DNA of 64,000 bases from Casuarius casuarius (lineage: Eukaryota > Chordata > Aves > Casuariiformes > Casuariidae): NCBI GenBank assembly GCA_003342895.1, contig PTFA01000050.1, positions 4,298,215 to 4,362,214 of the forward strand, in the 5' to 3' direction. A model generated the notes under the pieces. That model ran no database searches. It was not told where the DNA came from and worked only from the letters and a program-made list of their open reading frames with translations. Shown here piece after piece: positions 13,201-25,755 of this stretch. Within the stretch, counting starts at the first letter, position 1; every line of letters starts with the position of its first letter. A program made the position numbers and the translations under genes.

Positions 13201-16200
13201 GGCCCTGCTGTCTCAGGTTGTTCAGAAATAGTAAGAAGTGTGAGATGGAACTCTGCCTTGTCTGCCTCTTCCCAATCTCAAAACCTCCTTATTTACCTCA
13301 TGACAAAATGAAGCAGTTTGCTGAGACTGACAGCTTGAGAAAGTAATGGTGAGGGGAAAATTACCTCTCTTCATCTGCCAAGATGGTGTCAACTGGCATT
13401 TACATAGGTATTTGAAAAACACAAAGAATTAGTTTTCCAGATCTTTCTAAGAAATACACTAGCATGTGAAGTATGTAGGTACAGAGGTTCTGGAGGGTGA
13501 AGCAGACACCAAAACTGCTACTGCAAAAAACAAATTGTGCATGTGGGAAGGCTGAATTAGATATATTGTGTTAATAGGAACAAAAAATGCCGATTAAGTT
13601 GGGCATTTCAGTTCAGCTGAGTCTCCTTAAGAGAACTGAAGTTCTAATGGTTGATGAGAAGTGGATTAACATGACTATGAAATGATACTAATTTGTTTTG
13701 TAGACAAACGTGTTAATATGCTTTTTCATAAGATGCCCAGTTGTTTAGCTATTTTAAGTGCTAACAAGTCTTGCAGTCTTTGCTATTAGTGTGCAACATT
13801 TCTTTTTACCTGTTGTCTGCTGCAGTATTGTGTACTTAGTTTTCTTCAAATGGGGCCTTGGAGGGAAAGAAAGCAGTCTTGTGCTAGGCACAGTGAAGAG
13901 CAAGTCAGTGGGATATGTGCAATAATATGTAGTGGTTCTTGTTTTTTAAACAAGGTAACACAACTAAAGCAGAGTCTGCTTTTAAGTCTTGTGTATTTAT
14001 GAATGGGAGTGGAAATCTGTTTTGTTGTATACCTTCTTAATGAAGTGTTGTTGTTGGGCAAGAAACAGCATAATGTTCCCTTGAAGTTCTAAATTATCAT
14101 GGGCTTTTTTGACTCTATCTCTCTTCTAGTTCAAAGAAATAAGCTTTGCCTATGAAGTATTGTCAAATCCAGAGAAACGTGAGTTGTATGATAGATATGG
14201 AGAACAGGGCCTCCGAGAAGGTAGTGGTGGAAGCAGTGGAATGGACGATATTTTCTCCCACATCTTTGGTGGTGGATTGTTCAATTTCATGGGTGGTCAG
14301 AGTAGAAGTCGTAATGGTAGAAGAAGAGGAGAAGATATGATGCATCCACTCAAGTGAGTATCTTAATACTGCAATTTATGTTCACTTGCTAGCTTTGCTG
14401 ATCAGTAGTACTTGACTTACCTACTATATATTCTTGGTACACTGCTCAGCTGAGAAATTCTGCAGTTTGCACATACTCTTCAGACTTGTGTGTCACAGAT
14501 AGCCCAGACCGTACTTAGCTAGAGTTACTTTTCACAATTAAAGATTTACCTAATACTTTGCTTATGTGGTTGATAGCCTAAAAAACTTGGTCAGCAACGT
14601 TTTCCTTAGTTTTACTTCTTAATTATGTTTGGAAATTTTAATCTGAAATTCATCCAACAACTAAGTGTTTACTCATTAGCTGAATTAAGAAAGCAGAGGT
14701 ACTAAAGCTCTGGAAAAACTTCCTTTGTTGATTTGTATTTGTAGCTTGGTATCAGCTGGAAGTAAGTGCAAACTGCATAATTAATAGAAGAGTGGGGTGT
14801 TTTTTTTCTTTTTTCTTCAAACAAACTGCTTGAACATTAGATCTAATGTTTTGTAGGTCTCCACTTGCAGTTATGGCTGGCTTCTTGCCTGCTGAGCACC
14901 TCCTTTCTAAGTTCTTTACAAGTTTGCCAATCACAAATCACAGTTAGGGGTAGCCTAACTTTGCTTAGCAAAATCTGTTTATTTTATCATGCTTGCTTAG
15001 TTTAGTAGCTAGTACTGCATACTGTATTATTAATTAGATTTNTGTCTTTGTAATTATTTGTAAACACTTGATGCCAGGCAACCTTTTCTAGCTCAAAATA
15101 CACTGCGTTAAAATTTTATCCACTAACTTCTAAAGCCTTTTATACGCAAAAGGAGTTTAGAAACTTCTATTAATGTATGAAAGTTACTGGAGTTTGCTAG
15201 TGCATTCAAAGACTGCTAAAAAAATTGAAACATAAACAAATGTAAAGACCAAGTGAGTGGCCTTGGGGACATGGCAAAAAGAAGTGCTATCTTTTTTTTT
15301 TTTTTTTTTTTTTTTTCCAGTGGAAAGCCCAAGATAGTGTTAATTTTAAATATTCAGTATGTATTCTTACTTATGTATGCTATCAGTATTGTCAGGATAG
15401 TCTAGAAAGAGGTTTCTTTCTCACCTCTCTGGCAGAACTGAAAAATTAGCTGCACTGTGTAATAAAACCTAAAACGGTAAATCAGCTTGTTTCCTATGAA
15501 GAAACACAACCAGTCCTACCTGGCTTTTGCTGATTGAATCTAAAGCTTTTATATGAAATTATGTTGAGGATTATATCTACGTGTTCATGGAGAGGGAATA
15601 TTTTTAGTGACTCTTTGTGAAACATAGAAGGCTGCTTTAAAGTCTTCTAATAGCAAATTATTATTATTTTTTTAATGAAGATCACTGTTTTGGGGGTTTT
15701 TTATATGGTTTTTCCTTGGGAAGTATCTTATTTAAATGGGGGAAGTAAATTGTTAAATGATAATCCAGGAGAAAATGCTTTATTTTGTAGAGTCTCTTTA
15801 GAAGATTTGTATAATGGAAAGACAACTAAACTACAACTTAGCAAGAATGTCCTTTGTAGTGCATGTAATGGGTAAGTTTGTTTATATTTTTGAGTTGTCT
15901 GGATGCTTTGTTGGTGTATAGTGAAATGAAGCATCTCATATGTCAGATTTTTGTTAGTATTTGGCTCATGGAGCCTGTTCTCAGACTAGAAAATTTTTCA
16001 ACTTGAATGATACCGTTGATGGAATCGGAACTACTCAAGNGCTTTGTTGGGGGGGGAGGGAGGGGAGGAGAAGCCTAAATAAAATGGTGGTGCAATTAGG
16101 CATGTCGTGCTACTGTTGATGTCTTTTTGTCACGTTTCCAGAAAATTTGGTTTTCATGCAACTGGTGCTTTCTATTCTAGGCAGGGTGGAAAGTCTGGAG

Positions 16201-19200
16201 CCGTTCAGAAATGTAGTGCTTGCCGGGGTAGAGGTGTACGTATCATGATCAGACAGCTGGCTCCTGGAATGGTTCAGCAAATGCAATCTGTATGCTCTGA
16301 CTGCAATGGAGAAGGTAGGCTAGCTATGCTGTACTCCTACATGCGTTTGGTCAGCCCTAAACATTTGTCCTCAATCTCGAGGAGAAATTGCTACACANGT
16401 TCTGTCATATGCTGAATTGCATCTTATCCAGGGAGAGTTTTGATTCCAGCTAGTCAGTTGGGTCTCAATCTGGTCTCAACGTGGAGAAATCGCATTACTC
16501 AGAACAGCAGCAAAATTTACCATGTTTAATGTATTGAAAGAAAGCCTGGAAGCTTGAACAGTAGGAATCGCTCTTTGGAAACATTTAGATATGAATATTA
16601 CTCATTGCTATTACTTGTCCATTAAAGTAGAAGCCAGGATTTTGGGTTTTTTTGAGAGCTCTTTGTATTTTTGCAGCCTTCTAATATCTAAGAGCAGGTC
16701 TATAGATTTCTAGCTATAACCTAAACTAAACTTGAATTTTAACTTCTAAACACCAAGAAGGTGCCTTTTGCTAAACTGATTATATTTAGGGAAAAGTTCA
16801 GCCCATGCTCTGCACTTCAAATGTTTCCTTGCTGGAGTTTTTTGCAATTTGCAGCATAGTAACATGTCGCTTTGTGGGTGATTCTACTCATGACAATACC
16901 TGGAAGTTTAAAAAAAAAAAAAAAAAAAAGTTGTATTTTTTGACCAGTCAACCATTTCACAAATGTCTTTGAACATCTTGTTTTCACAGTTTAAATATGT
17001 AGTTTCAGCTACGTCATAACGTTATGCTTTGTTTCACAGAAAAGTTGTGTAAGCTGACAAGTTTAATGTCTTAAACCAAGTGCTTTTGCTGGCGGCACTT
17101 AAAGCAGTATTGGAAATAAGTGCTGGAATTGTACAGTGCATTTAGCTTAGTATATTTTGGTTGTTCTGGACAAGGGCAATAGCTTACTTGAAAAGTAAAG
17201 GCCAAATAGAACAGAGAAGTCACTTTGGTCATCTTGCAGTTTGCTGGAAAGGGTAATTGTCTTTCTAAAGGCACATTGCTAAAGAAAGGTGCCTTGCTAA
17301 AGGCAATGTGAAAAACTATGCAGTTTGAGTATAGGTGAAATCCTTTATGTGCCAGGAAATGTTAGATTGTTTCTATAGGAGAATATTCATATTGCTATTG
17401 CATGAAGCTGTGATTTCACCTGCTATCTTACCCCTGTTTTGTATGGAAGATTTGCTTTACCAGCAGTGTGTATATGTAGTACTTTATTCTTCTGGTATTG
17501 TGCTGGTGTACTGCAGAATGTGGCTCTCAATACAGTCCTTTTTTCATTGTTAGCAGAAGTGGAACTGAGCTTCCTAAATTCAGTAGTCTGAAATTAGAAT
17601 ACAAATTTTTAAGGGAAGGGAGACACTTTAGTTTGATTTTAAGCTTCACTCTTTTGACTTATAGCTGTTACCCTCCAGCATGACGAAGGATGGAAAAGCA
17701 GGCTTTTTTGGAGGAGTCTTACTTCTTTTTGGGTTGAGTGGTAAGGGTATTGGAGTCAAAGTCAGTCTTAAGGAACAATAGAAGCCACAGATGAACTTTT
17801 GTTTTTCTCTAATGCACTCTGGCTTCTCAAAATCCTTGTTAGGACAGCTTAGAAGCTTGTGTGCATCTTTTGGATTCTGTTCTTTCTTTCACTTTTCCTA
17901 GCTACAGTAGACTGGGTCTGGCTTTCCTCTTGTGAGGAATGGATAAAGGAGCATCTAAATAACTGGTTTGCTTGCATGTATTCTTCAGTCTACTTCAAAA
18001 TCATTTTTTCTTCAGAATTGAGTACAATTATCTGAAAATCTCTAAACTGATAATTGTCCTTCTTAGGTGAAGTAATTAATGAAAAAGACCGCTGTAAAAA
18101 ATGTGAAGGGAAGAAGGTGATCAAAGAAGTAAAAATACTTGAAGTTCATGTAGACAAAGGCATGAAACATGGGCAGAGAATTACCTTCAGTGGAGAAGCA
18201 GATCAGGCTCCAGGTGTGGAACCAGGAGATATTGTTCTCTTACTCCAAGAAAAGGAGAATGAGGTAATACTTTTGAGTTTATATTCTAAATACCTTTTAT
18301 CCTAATCTTTAATATTAAAGTGATGTAGATGGTTGTTCGTTTTGAAGTAATTGATATTGCAGCTCTAGGAGAGGCAATGAAATAGCTTTTAATAGATATA
18401 TAGCAAGTAACATTGCTTTTAATTGTGAGCCAAAAAAAAACTTTGCAAGTCTGCTACATGTAGATTCTGGTGCTTCCTCATGATAATAAAAGGTAGATTT
18501 CTCAGGTAAGCTAAGGTTGACTTTCATAGATGTAGACAGTTAAGAGCTGTTCACGGTGCTAACTTGCATCTGCTTCACTTGTGACATTAACATAAACACT
18601 GCGTGTTGCTTTTTAATTAATGTCTTGTGAGATGGCAGGGAACTCCTGTTAGAATCCCCAGATGGTGCTTTCTATCTCTGCTACTGTGGTTTTGGAATTA
18701 CAACACAGATATTGTGNCCTGACAGAATGCTGATGTTACTGATTTATTTAACAAAATGTTAAAAACTGGATTATTTTATACTGGCTTGTTAAATCTTATG
18801 CCTGTTTTGTTCTGGAGTATATAAACTGCACTTTTGAACAAAATATTACAAATTTTTTTTCTTTATGTTAAACTACTGCATGTGCTGAAGCCTCCCTTAG
18901 GGCAGAACTGAGATGATTGCTTCTGTTTACAAAGCCCAGATATCACTATGATGGAGTAAGAAATTGGGTGTTAAGCATTGAAAAAATGTTGAATGGAACA
19001 GTGGTGTGAAAAAAACTTTGTTGTGACTCAAAGAATAGCATTAGGTGTGAACTTAAATTCTGGTTGCCTAGTAAGGCTATAATGTTTGTTGTCTGAAAGT
19101 TAGGAACTTCTACAAGTTTTTCAGTTTGGTGTTGAGGATTGCTGTTTTGTCAAAATCAATGTTTTATATACCTCCTTACACATTCTTCTTTTTTCATATG

Positions 19201-21183
19201 TAATATAGTTCACACAAAATCACAGTTGATCTTGACTATGACAAGGGCAAAACAGTCTACAAACACATGAACCAGTCTGAGATGTGCATGACAGCTGAAA
19301 TTCCACATGGCAGATACCATCTCTGTCTTCTAATGAACTACATCTGTTTTTACAGTATTAGCTGTTTTGAAAAATACTGTAGCTGTGTGTAAACCTAGAC
19401 TGACTTTCAGTGTAGCTTTTAGTGTGCTTAAAATTTTCCTCAAGGTGGGAAAGAAGGCAGGGGAGAAGTAATGTTTTGGAGTTATGCCAGTGGACAAAAC
19501 TTAGATTTACTCTACTTGAGAGTCCTAAGTAGGATGGCTTAAGGATCACTTAAGACAGCTGTGGACTAGTTGATTAAAACCCTGCTCTATAGATAGAGCA
19601 AGCTGAAGCAGATACCTACAACTACTATTTAAAGTGTTGAGAAACAAGAAGTGTTTTTGTACTTGGAGGCAGGGGAAAGTAGTGTCAAACTGCCTTAAGT
19701 TTTGTTTATAGGTTTCTTGTGTGGAAGATCTTGAGGGTAGGAGAGCACTGCTGTTCTACAGGGCTTTTTTTCTAATTTGAACCTTGCATCATAGTATATA
19801 CTGTAGTTTGCCTTATCTTAGGTAGAATTTTCATACACGGCAAACTTTCCAAGCATGTTGTGTGGGTTAGCAGAAGCAGATTAACTTTGTACAAAGGCTG
19901 TTGGCTAGCTTTGGCATGGAGAATTTTTAAGAATAAATAATAATTAATTGTTAGAAGAATTCACTAAATAGTGAGTCTTGTGAAAATATGATTGTAGTAC
20001 TAAAAAAGACATCTATTTGTAGGTGTTCCAGCGGGATGGGAATGACTTGCACATGACGCACAAGATAGGGCTTGTTGAAGCACTGTGTGGATTTCAGTTC
20101 ACATTTAAGCACCTTGATGGACGTCAAATTGTGGTTAAATATCCTCCTGGAAAAGTAATTGAACCAGGTAAGTTTGACCTGATAAGGACTCCTCTGACTA
20201 TGCTTTTGTGGTTCTTGAACACTTAATCCCATTCTTATTGTTACCTGCACCCAGGCTGGAGAAATTGAGAGACTTGCATAGGGTAAGATTTGTTCTGAAG
20301 TAGCTCTTTCCAGCTTACTTCTCTTTGAATTACAGGTTGTGTTCGTGTAGTCAGAGGTGAAGGAATGCCACAGTACCGCAATCCTTTTGAGAAGGGGGAT
20401 CTTTACATTAAATTTGATGTTCAGTTTCCTGAAAATAACTGGATTAGCCCAGAAAAGCTTTCAGTAAGTACTCTTTCAAGCATAAATGCAGTATGCTTAC
20501 TTGACAGTGTACAAAGTGCTTGTGTTGTACCTATACGCTTGCTTTCCAGTATTTAAATTTGGATGCAAGTACAATTACATTGTTCTTTTAACATTGTTTA
20601 TAGGGAACATGTAACTTGAAAATATCTGTTGGAGTGTAAATTTCTGGAATGTGCCTTTAAGAGCAGTGCAGATGTTTAAGGGCAGGAGGAATAATCTTCT
20701 TGCAGTAACTGCTACTGTGTGATAAGTTTTCAGTGTGTGTGTATTTACTGACTGTGTATTTACTGATTGTACTTTGGGCAATGATATGTGGAGCTGTTAG
20801 CTTTCTTTAAGTAACATCTAGTCAATACAGATACTTGGGATACTTCTAAATGAGCATGCACTTCATGGTTTACGTCAGCTTAAAGAGTTACAAAACAAAC
20901 CTGCTGTGAGAAGAAGGCTTGAGGTTGCAGGAAACTAGTCACTGTATTTAGCAGTTGCAGATGCAGTACTGAATGTACTTCTTTTTTGGGGCAGGAACTT
21001 GAAGATCTTCTGCCAGCTAGACCAGAATTTCCCAATGTAATTGGTGATACAGAAGAGGTAGATCTTCAGGAATTTGATACCACTCGTGGTTCAGGTGGTG
21101 GCCAGAGGCGTGAAGCTTATAACGATAGTTCTGATGAAGAAAGCAGCCATCATGGACCTGGGGTACAGTGTGCCCATCAGTAA
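10144..21183 (+). CDS. DNAJA2: DnaJ homolog subfamily A member 2 (type I Hsp40 co-chaperone), nine exons, part of exon 1 missing in a gap
   Basis: DNAJA2 stimulates Hsp70/Hsc70 ATPase through its J domain and hands over non-native clients in the cytosol. Exons: 10144-(N gap), 13069-13128, 14130-14353, 15791-15871, 16181-16314, 18067-18263, 20023-20167, 20336-20463, 20995-21183. All visible junctions are GT-AG and stay in frame. Exon 2 carries the HPD motif (YHPDKN). A Gly-rich linker follows ([14 protein letters not shown]). Four zinc-finger motifs follow: [24 protein letters not shown] and CKKCEGKK. The C-terminal client-binding domains come next, ending in CAHQ, a CaaX-like farnesylation signal. 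If exon 1 has the usual 26 codons the protein is about 411 residues, against about 412 in mammals. The ATG sits in a strong Kozak context (GCCGCCGCCATGG). Only the J-domain segment hidden by the N gap is unread. The family assignment is essentially certain from near-identity to vertebrate DNAJA2 along the whole readable length. Confidence 0.97.
10201..10521. other. Assembly gap (321 N)
   Basis: Run of N within the CpG island. It hides the 3' end of DNAJA2 exon 1 and the start of intron 1. It is probably an extremely G+C-rich segment that resisted sequencing. Confidence 0.99.
13069..13128 (+). CDS. DNAJA2: DNAJA2 exon 2 (HPD motif)
   Basis: 60 nt, 20 codons, from [14 protein letters not shown] to AGDK. 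Acceptor CGACTAG, donor AAA|GTAAGC. It holds the catalytic HPD of the J domain. Confidence 0.97.
14130..14353 (+). CDS. DNAJA2: DNAJA2 exon 3 (end of J domain and Gly-rich region)
   Basis: 224 nt, beginning [19 protein letters not shown] and ending MMHPL plus two bases of the next Lys codon. Donor CTCAA|GTGAGT. It covers J-domain helix III/IV and the G/F-like linker. Confidence 0.97.
15291..15317. repeat. poly(T) tract in DNAJA2 intron 3
   Basis: About 25 T in a row on the plus strand, intronic. No retroelement was recognised beside it. Confidence 0.8.
15791..15871 (+). CDS. DNAJA2: DNAJA2 exon 4 (first Cys motif)
   Basis: 81 nt, [15 protein letters not shown] to CSACN. Acceptor TTTTGTAG, donor AATGG|GTAAGT. 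It starts client-binding domain I and gives the first zinc-binding Cys pair. Confidence 0.97.
16181..16314 (+). CDS. DNAJA2: DNAJA2 exon 5 (zinc finger)
   Basis: 134 nt, [18 protein letters not shown] to CSDCNGE. Acceptor CTATTCTAG, donor GAAG|GTAGGC. It carries the second and third CxxCxGxG motifs. Confidence 0.97.
16909..16929. repeat. poly(A) tract in DNAJA2 intron 5
   Basis: About 20 A in a row in noncoding DNA. Confidence 0.75.
18067..18263 (+). CDS. DNAJA2: DNAJA2 exon 6
   Basis: 197 nt, [16 protein letters not shown] to LLLQEKENE. Acceptor CTTAG, donor GAG|GTAATA. It holds the fourth Cys motif and the return into client-binding domain I ([19 protein letters not shown]). Confidence 0.97.
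20023..20167 (+). CDS. DNAJA2: DNAJA2 exon 7
   Basis: 145 nt, [17 protein letters not shown] to PPGKVIEP. Acceptor TTTGTAG, donor CCAG|GTAAGT. Client-binding domain II. Confidence 0.97.
20336..20463 (+). CDS. DNAJA2: DNAJA2 exon 8
   Basis: 128 nt, [17 protein letters not shown] to [10 protein letters not shown]. Acceptor AATTACAG, donor TCA|GTAAGT. End of client-binding domain II. Confidence 0.97.
20995..21183 (+). CDS. DNAJA2: DNAJA2 exon 9 (C terminus, CaaX)
   Basis: 189 nt, [17 protein letters not shown] to CAHQ and TAA. It holds the acidic/Gly-rich tail ([19 protein letters not shown]) and the terminal Cys-Ala-His-Gln prenylation motif. Acceptor TTTTGGGGCAG. Confidence 0.97.
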   Translation, partial: ELEDLLPARPEFPNVIGDTEEVDLQEFDTTRGSGGGQRREAYNDSSDEESSHHGPGVQCAHQ

Positions 21184-21389
21184 ACATTTGTCTAAAAAGT
21201 TGCACAAGGATTTTCTTTCAATTTTTGCCTGACTTGTTTTCAACAATCCAACTGGATTGTATAAGTAATCCAGATGAACCAATGGACATCTATTGCTGTA
21301 TGTGTAACTTTTAAATTGGTCTATAGTATCTACAGAGTGTAATTTAAACTAACCACAAAGCTTACATCTTCATTTTGACTGTGTAGCAG

Positions 21390-21395
21390 AATAAA
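21390..21395 (+). terminator. AATAAA poly(A) signal, DNAJA2 proximal
   Basis: Canonical hexamer about 207 bp after the stop codon. Confidence 0.6.
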
Positions 21396-21588
21396 GCACT
21401 TGAAAGGAAGACGAGACTCCTTTTCACATGGGTTTTAAGTTTGTCCTCGTATCTGTGCTTGATTTTTACCAGTTTTGTGTAGATTTTAAGTTTCATATTT
21501 TAAATTCAAATTCTACATTGTAAAGTTTGTGTACAACTTGTCCTGAGGCTTGGTATTTGGCTGCACCTGCATAAGCTGCTACAAGTAG

Positions 21589-21594
21589 AATAAA
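21589..21594 (+). terminator. AATAAA poly(A) signal, DNAJA2 second
   Basis: Canonical hexamer about 406 bp after the stop codon. Confidence 0.55.
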
Positions 21595-21741
21595 GAATTT
21601 CATAGCCTGTATCTATCATCTAGATGCATGGTAAATGGGCTTTGCACATAATGGGTTTAGAGCTGACTGGGAACAATGGAAGACTAAATTAGAAGTGGTT
21701 GTAAGTTTTTTCTACCATCTTGTGAACAGTTTCTGAAATTA

Positions 21742-21747
21742 AATAAA
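21742..21747 (+). terminator. AATAAA poly(A) signal, DNAJA2 third
   Basis: Canonical hexamer about 560 bp after the stop. A T-rich stretch with TTTCTTTTGCCTTG follows about 20-30 bp later, as a downstream element would. Confidence 0.55.
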
Positions 21748-21750
21748 AGC

Positions 21751-24700
21751 AGTTGGTGTATAATATATTTCTTTTGCCTTGTAACTTTTACTTTTCCAGT
21801 GGTTTTAACTACTACTGTGCACCAAGTGATTGTATGTAGGNGTAGACATTATAGGGAGGCTGAAGCTGCTTTTTAAGAGCAGGTCATGGGTAGAGAAAGT
21901 TTGTTGTGCTGCATGCGAAGTAGTCTTTTCTTGAAATGAGATATGATGGGCATGGGGAAGACTGCAGCCATGGTCCTTTTATATGAAGAAAGTACTAGGA
22001 TATCTGAGTGCAGTCAGGAGATACCAAAATCATCTTCTCCCAAAACAATGGTGTCTTTTAATCTTTGATGAAAATCAAAGCCTGCTTTAGTCTGACTTCC
22101 TAAAAAAACACTTTCATTTTAAATGTATCTCTTTGTAAAAACAAACATGATGCTTGGCAATTTGTGGTTGCATTACTTTGTAAAGAGGTTAGCATTTTCC
22201 TTGATCAAGGTTCTTTGCTTGGAAACATGTTCAGTATAGCTGTTTTTTAGTATCTGTTTTCAGCAGTTTGCCTGTTTTCGTGTTTAGCTAGTAAGATCTC
22301 AAGTTTTCTACCATAGTCCCATCTTTTTTTTTTTTTTTTTAAACATGCTTTTAATTGGTAAGATATCACAGCTAAGCAAAATCTAAGCCTTACATAATGA
22401 TGAAGTACAGTTACTTATTTAAGAGTTTTGTTAGTTCTGTTATGGTGATGAGAAACTGCATGAACTTTATAGTCAGCTGCTGCTTCATAGTGTTGTTCCT
22501 CTTGCCATAGAGAGGAAATTAGAAGAAGCCTCTGCGTTTCTTCACAAATCTGAAGTGTGTAACATGTTTAATAGTAGCTCAGATTGTTGTTGACACTGTT
22601 TACCGGCTGGAGGGACAAGCTCCAAGGGTCTCTGCATACTTGGGTCGCATCGGCATTTGAGATGATTGTTGAGCATTCTCATTTTGGAATGCAAAGCTGA
22701 AGCAAGAATAAATCTTGTTTGACCTACATTTCAATACTGGCTTTTTATACTGTGTGGCATTTTCATGTAGTGACTCTTTACTTATTTTTGTTTAGTAAAT
22801 CCTTGTTGCTTTTCATGAAGCCATGGTTATATACTGATCCTTCTGATGGCTCATTTTTACCAAGAAGTGAGTCGTCTTAACTTGTAATGCTTAAACATTA
22901 ACACCCTTGTCTTCTGCTTTAGGAAAATTTTAGGTACTAGTTGTAGGAGTTAGGATTTACCACTCTGGAAAAAAGAGTATACTGTCCAATCTTGTGACTT
23001 TGAAATTGCATTTTTCTTGGTGTAGGGGGGCATGGGGGCTCACGTAATTCTTTGGATAGCATGCTGATGTGGAGGGGGAAGTTGATCACTGTATGTAATG
23101 TGAATTACCCTAGTTCTGTTTTGGTCTTGAGACTGTGTTAATTTAGGCTCCCGAAGGCAGCATCTTTCAGAGTGAGTCGTTCAGGGTTGCTTTTCTTATA
23201 TCCTGCCCTACGAAGAGGTACCCCTTGAAAAAGTTGCAGTGTAGAAAAAATTAATATAAATCCATAAACTACACTGTTTTGATTTCAATATTTAACTAGC
23301 AAGTAATATACTACTGTAGCTACTAATGCTTTAGTAGTTTACTGATAAAGTTTAAAGCTTCACTGTCTAATAGTCTGACTAGGCCAATACAATTCTATTA
23401 TGAGAAATCAAACTTCAAGTATTCTTAGCAATAAACTGCTGCAATTTTAGCCAGAGGAGGTATTAAGCATGGGTGTGTTCTTCTATATGTTTGGAGACAA
23501 AAGCTTTCAACCAGAACTAAATTAGAACCATTTCTAAGTTAAAATGCCTAAAAAAAAAAAAATTATATTGTCCTTAAAGAGTTGAAGGGAAAAACAAAAT
23601 GCAGGGGATTGAAACTAGCTTCTTTCAAGACATCTATTTGTGCATATACAGTGACTAGAATTGACCTAAAGTTGACTTACAGAAAGCCTGAAGGAAAATG
23701 TGTACTCTAATCAAGATGTTTACAATTAATTTTTTTCCATATGGTGCTGCTACCATTTTTTTCTCTTAAACATACAAAATGAGGCCATGTCCTTTTGTAG
23801 AAAAGTTAAATTAGTGGAAGAAAGTGAGATTACTGCCGTTAGAATTAAACATGTCCAGTATGTTAAATATCAATTGCTATACAGCAATTTCTTAGTTTTC
23901 CTATTGTGTAACTACTACTTACATCCTCTTTAGAGGGCTCTGTATTTTATTCACTAACCCACAGACTTCTAGTCTAGCCTTAGGTTGATGCAAGTATAAA
24001 GTTAGACAGTGAGGGTAAGGGAGTGGGGGCATTTTAATTGTATAGCTCTTTCATCAAATTTAGAAGAAATACTGTAGGCTTCCTAGCCTAATGATGATTC
24101 ATAAGAATAACTTCAGTTGTTGGAGGAGTCCTTGGGCTTCATTACAATTAGATAGTGTATCTGGTGAACTTGCCCTTTGTGGCAGATACTAGAAACACTT
24201 TCCAAGCTTTTAGAGATTACTTTTGTGACTAAAAGACTTAGAATATTTGAATTTTAACTAACAAATACAGCAGCCTCAATTAAACAATGAGGTATTTTTT
24301 GTAATATTTCTGTAATGACTACTATCCTCCCTAAACTGTACTGAGACCCATAAAGGTGTTCATCTGTCTTCCAAAGCATTCCACCCACCATTCTACCCTT
24401 TCCAAAAATTTGCCTGCACTAATCAAGTAGGAGCTGAGAGCATGTTTATTATGCTCTCATATCAATTTAAGGAGAGAGAAAGCTACACTTAAATTATTCA
24501 CAGAACTAAGTGTTCATGAACATAATTATGGCCTAAAGTTGTGTTCTATGAACTTTTCCATTAGATGTTTATTCCTGTGTTTTCTGGTTACTGAGTGACA
24601 CAAGCCCAGTTTTAATATGGTAGGTTTAATAGTTCATATTGACTTAATGCTCTTCACCAATTTTATCTTCTCTTCCATGCCATGAAAAGTTTTTTTTACC

Positions 24701-25582
24701 CTCTATTTGAAGCTTGTGACCTCCATCTCAAACTTGAAGTTTATGGGGAAGCATGACAGAAGAAAAAAATGCTTAGAAGCTAATCTGTATTTCATTCTTA
24801 AGTTTCTAAATGCCATGAAACAGCTTTTCCTGTATCATTTAGCACAGTGAAGAATTTCAGTTAAAAACACTACTCTTCAGCAGAATCCAAGGAATAAAAA
24901 TGCTCAAGTTCTGGAACTACTGCTGCATCAGGGTAGTCTCTACTGGACTGTAGTCTCTACTGGACTGTCATCTGTACCTGGAAGAATGGCAAGAGCCTTT
25001 CCTACCACTTACTCAGAAAATACATGATAGTGAAATAAGTGTTAGGAGAACTGGGTTAGAGACACCATCACAAATAACTCCCTTAACAGAGGAAAGCTGA
25101 GGTAATGCTTACCCATATTGCATATTCTCATGTTATACTACAAGACAACTGTGCAGATAACAGTGCTTGTTAAGTCTTGTGTCAGTCATACCTGCTACCA
25201 CAGGACTAAAGCTCTATGGCTTAAAATGCTATTCCAGAGTTTATAAATGTGGACTTCAGCAGGAGCTGGCCACAGGGCAGAGTAAACATGCATGAGACCA
25301 GTGCTCTCCATTCTGGTCATATAGGTGATGTGTAGAAGAATGGCATTAAATAGTTCTATAATTATGTAAGATGCCCTGCTTAGAATATCAGATTTGAACT
25401 TTAAACTTCTATTCCTTACATACATCTTATACTGCTCATTGTACTGTGAAATGAGCTTAGACATTAACCAACCATTTTATAAAGTCTGAGAAGTAGAATT
25501 ACTTCTGCTTTTGTATCCTTCACAGAGATAACAGGTATTTTTAATAATATACAGATCACATTGTAAGCTTTATATAAAAACA
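21751..25582. other. Convergent intergenic region between DNAJA2 and the borealin gene
   Basis: A+T-rich DNA with only short chance reading frames. It contains a poly(T) tract near 22325-22340, extra AATAAA hexamers on the plus strand (22707-22712, 23430-23435) that may serve long DNAJA2 transcripts, and a 17-bp tandem duplication at 24934-24967. No gene was recognised. Confidence 0.6.
24934..24967. repeat. 17-bp perfect tandem duplication
   Basis: TAGTCTCTACTGGACTG occurs twice head to tail (24934-24950, 24951-24967) without mismatch, in intergenic DNA. Confidence 0.85.
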
Positions 25583-25608
25583 TTTATTGGGCAGTACACA
25601 GCTTTATT
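25583..25608 (-). terminator. CDCA9: Tandem poly(A) signals of the borealin gene
   Basis: Read on the minus strand, AATAAA occurs at 25608-25603 and again at 25588-25583, about 100-125 bp after the stop codon. They imply a short 3' UTR. Confidence 0.7.
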
Positions 25609-25707
25609 AAGACATTATGGAAATTTTCTAAACACTTCAGAAGAGGCAAGCAAGAGCTGTCATACAAGTATTCAGTAGTCAGGAGACAGACCTTTGGGCA
25701 AGTTCCA

Positions 25708-25755
25708 TTAACTTGGTTTAACTGTTGCCTTTCCACATAGTACAGTCAGCTCACT
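25708..25755 (-). CDS. CDCA9: Borealin-2 exon 10 (C terminus)
   Basis: 48 nt: [15 protein letters not shown] and TAA. Acceptor TTTCCCCTTAG. It completes the final helix of the C-terminal domain. Confidence 0.92.
   Translation of the reverse strand, partial: SELTVLCGKATVKPS

Larger units (their letters stand above)
21184..21750 (+). other. DNAJA2: DNAJA2 3' UTR (proximal part)
   Basis: Noncoding sequence after the TAA stop with three AATAAA signals (21390-21395, 21589-21594, 21742-21747). These would give 3' UTRs of about 0.2, 0.4 and 0.6 kb. Further signals downstream (near 22707 and 23430) allow longer forms. Which are used cannot be told from the sequence. Confidence 0.65.
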
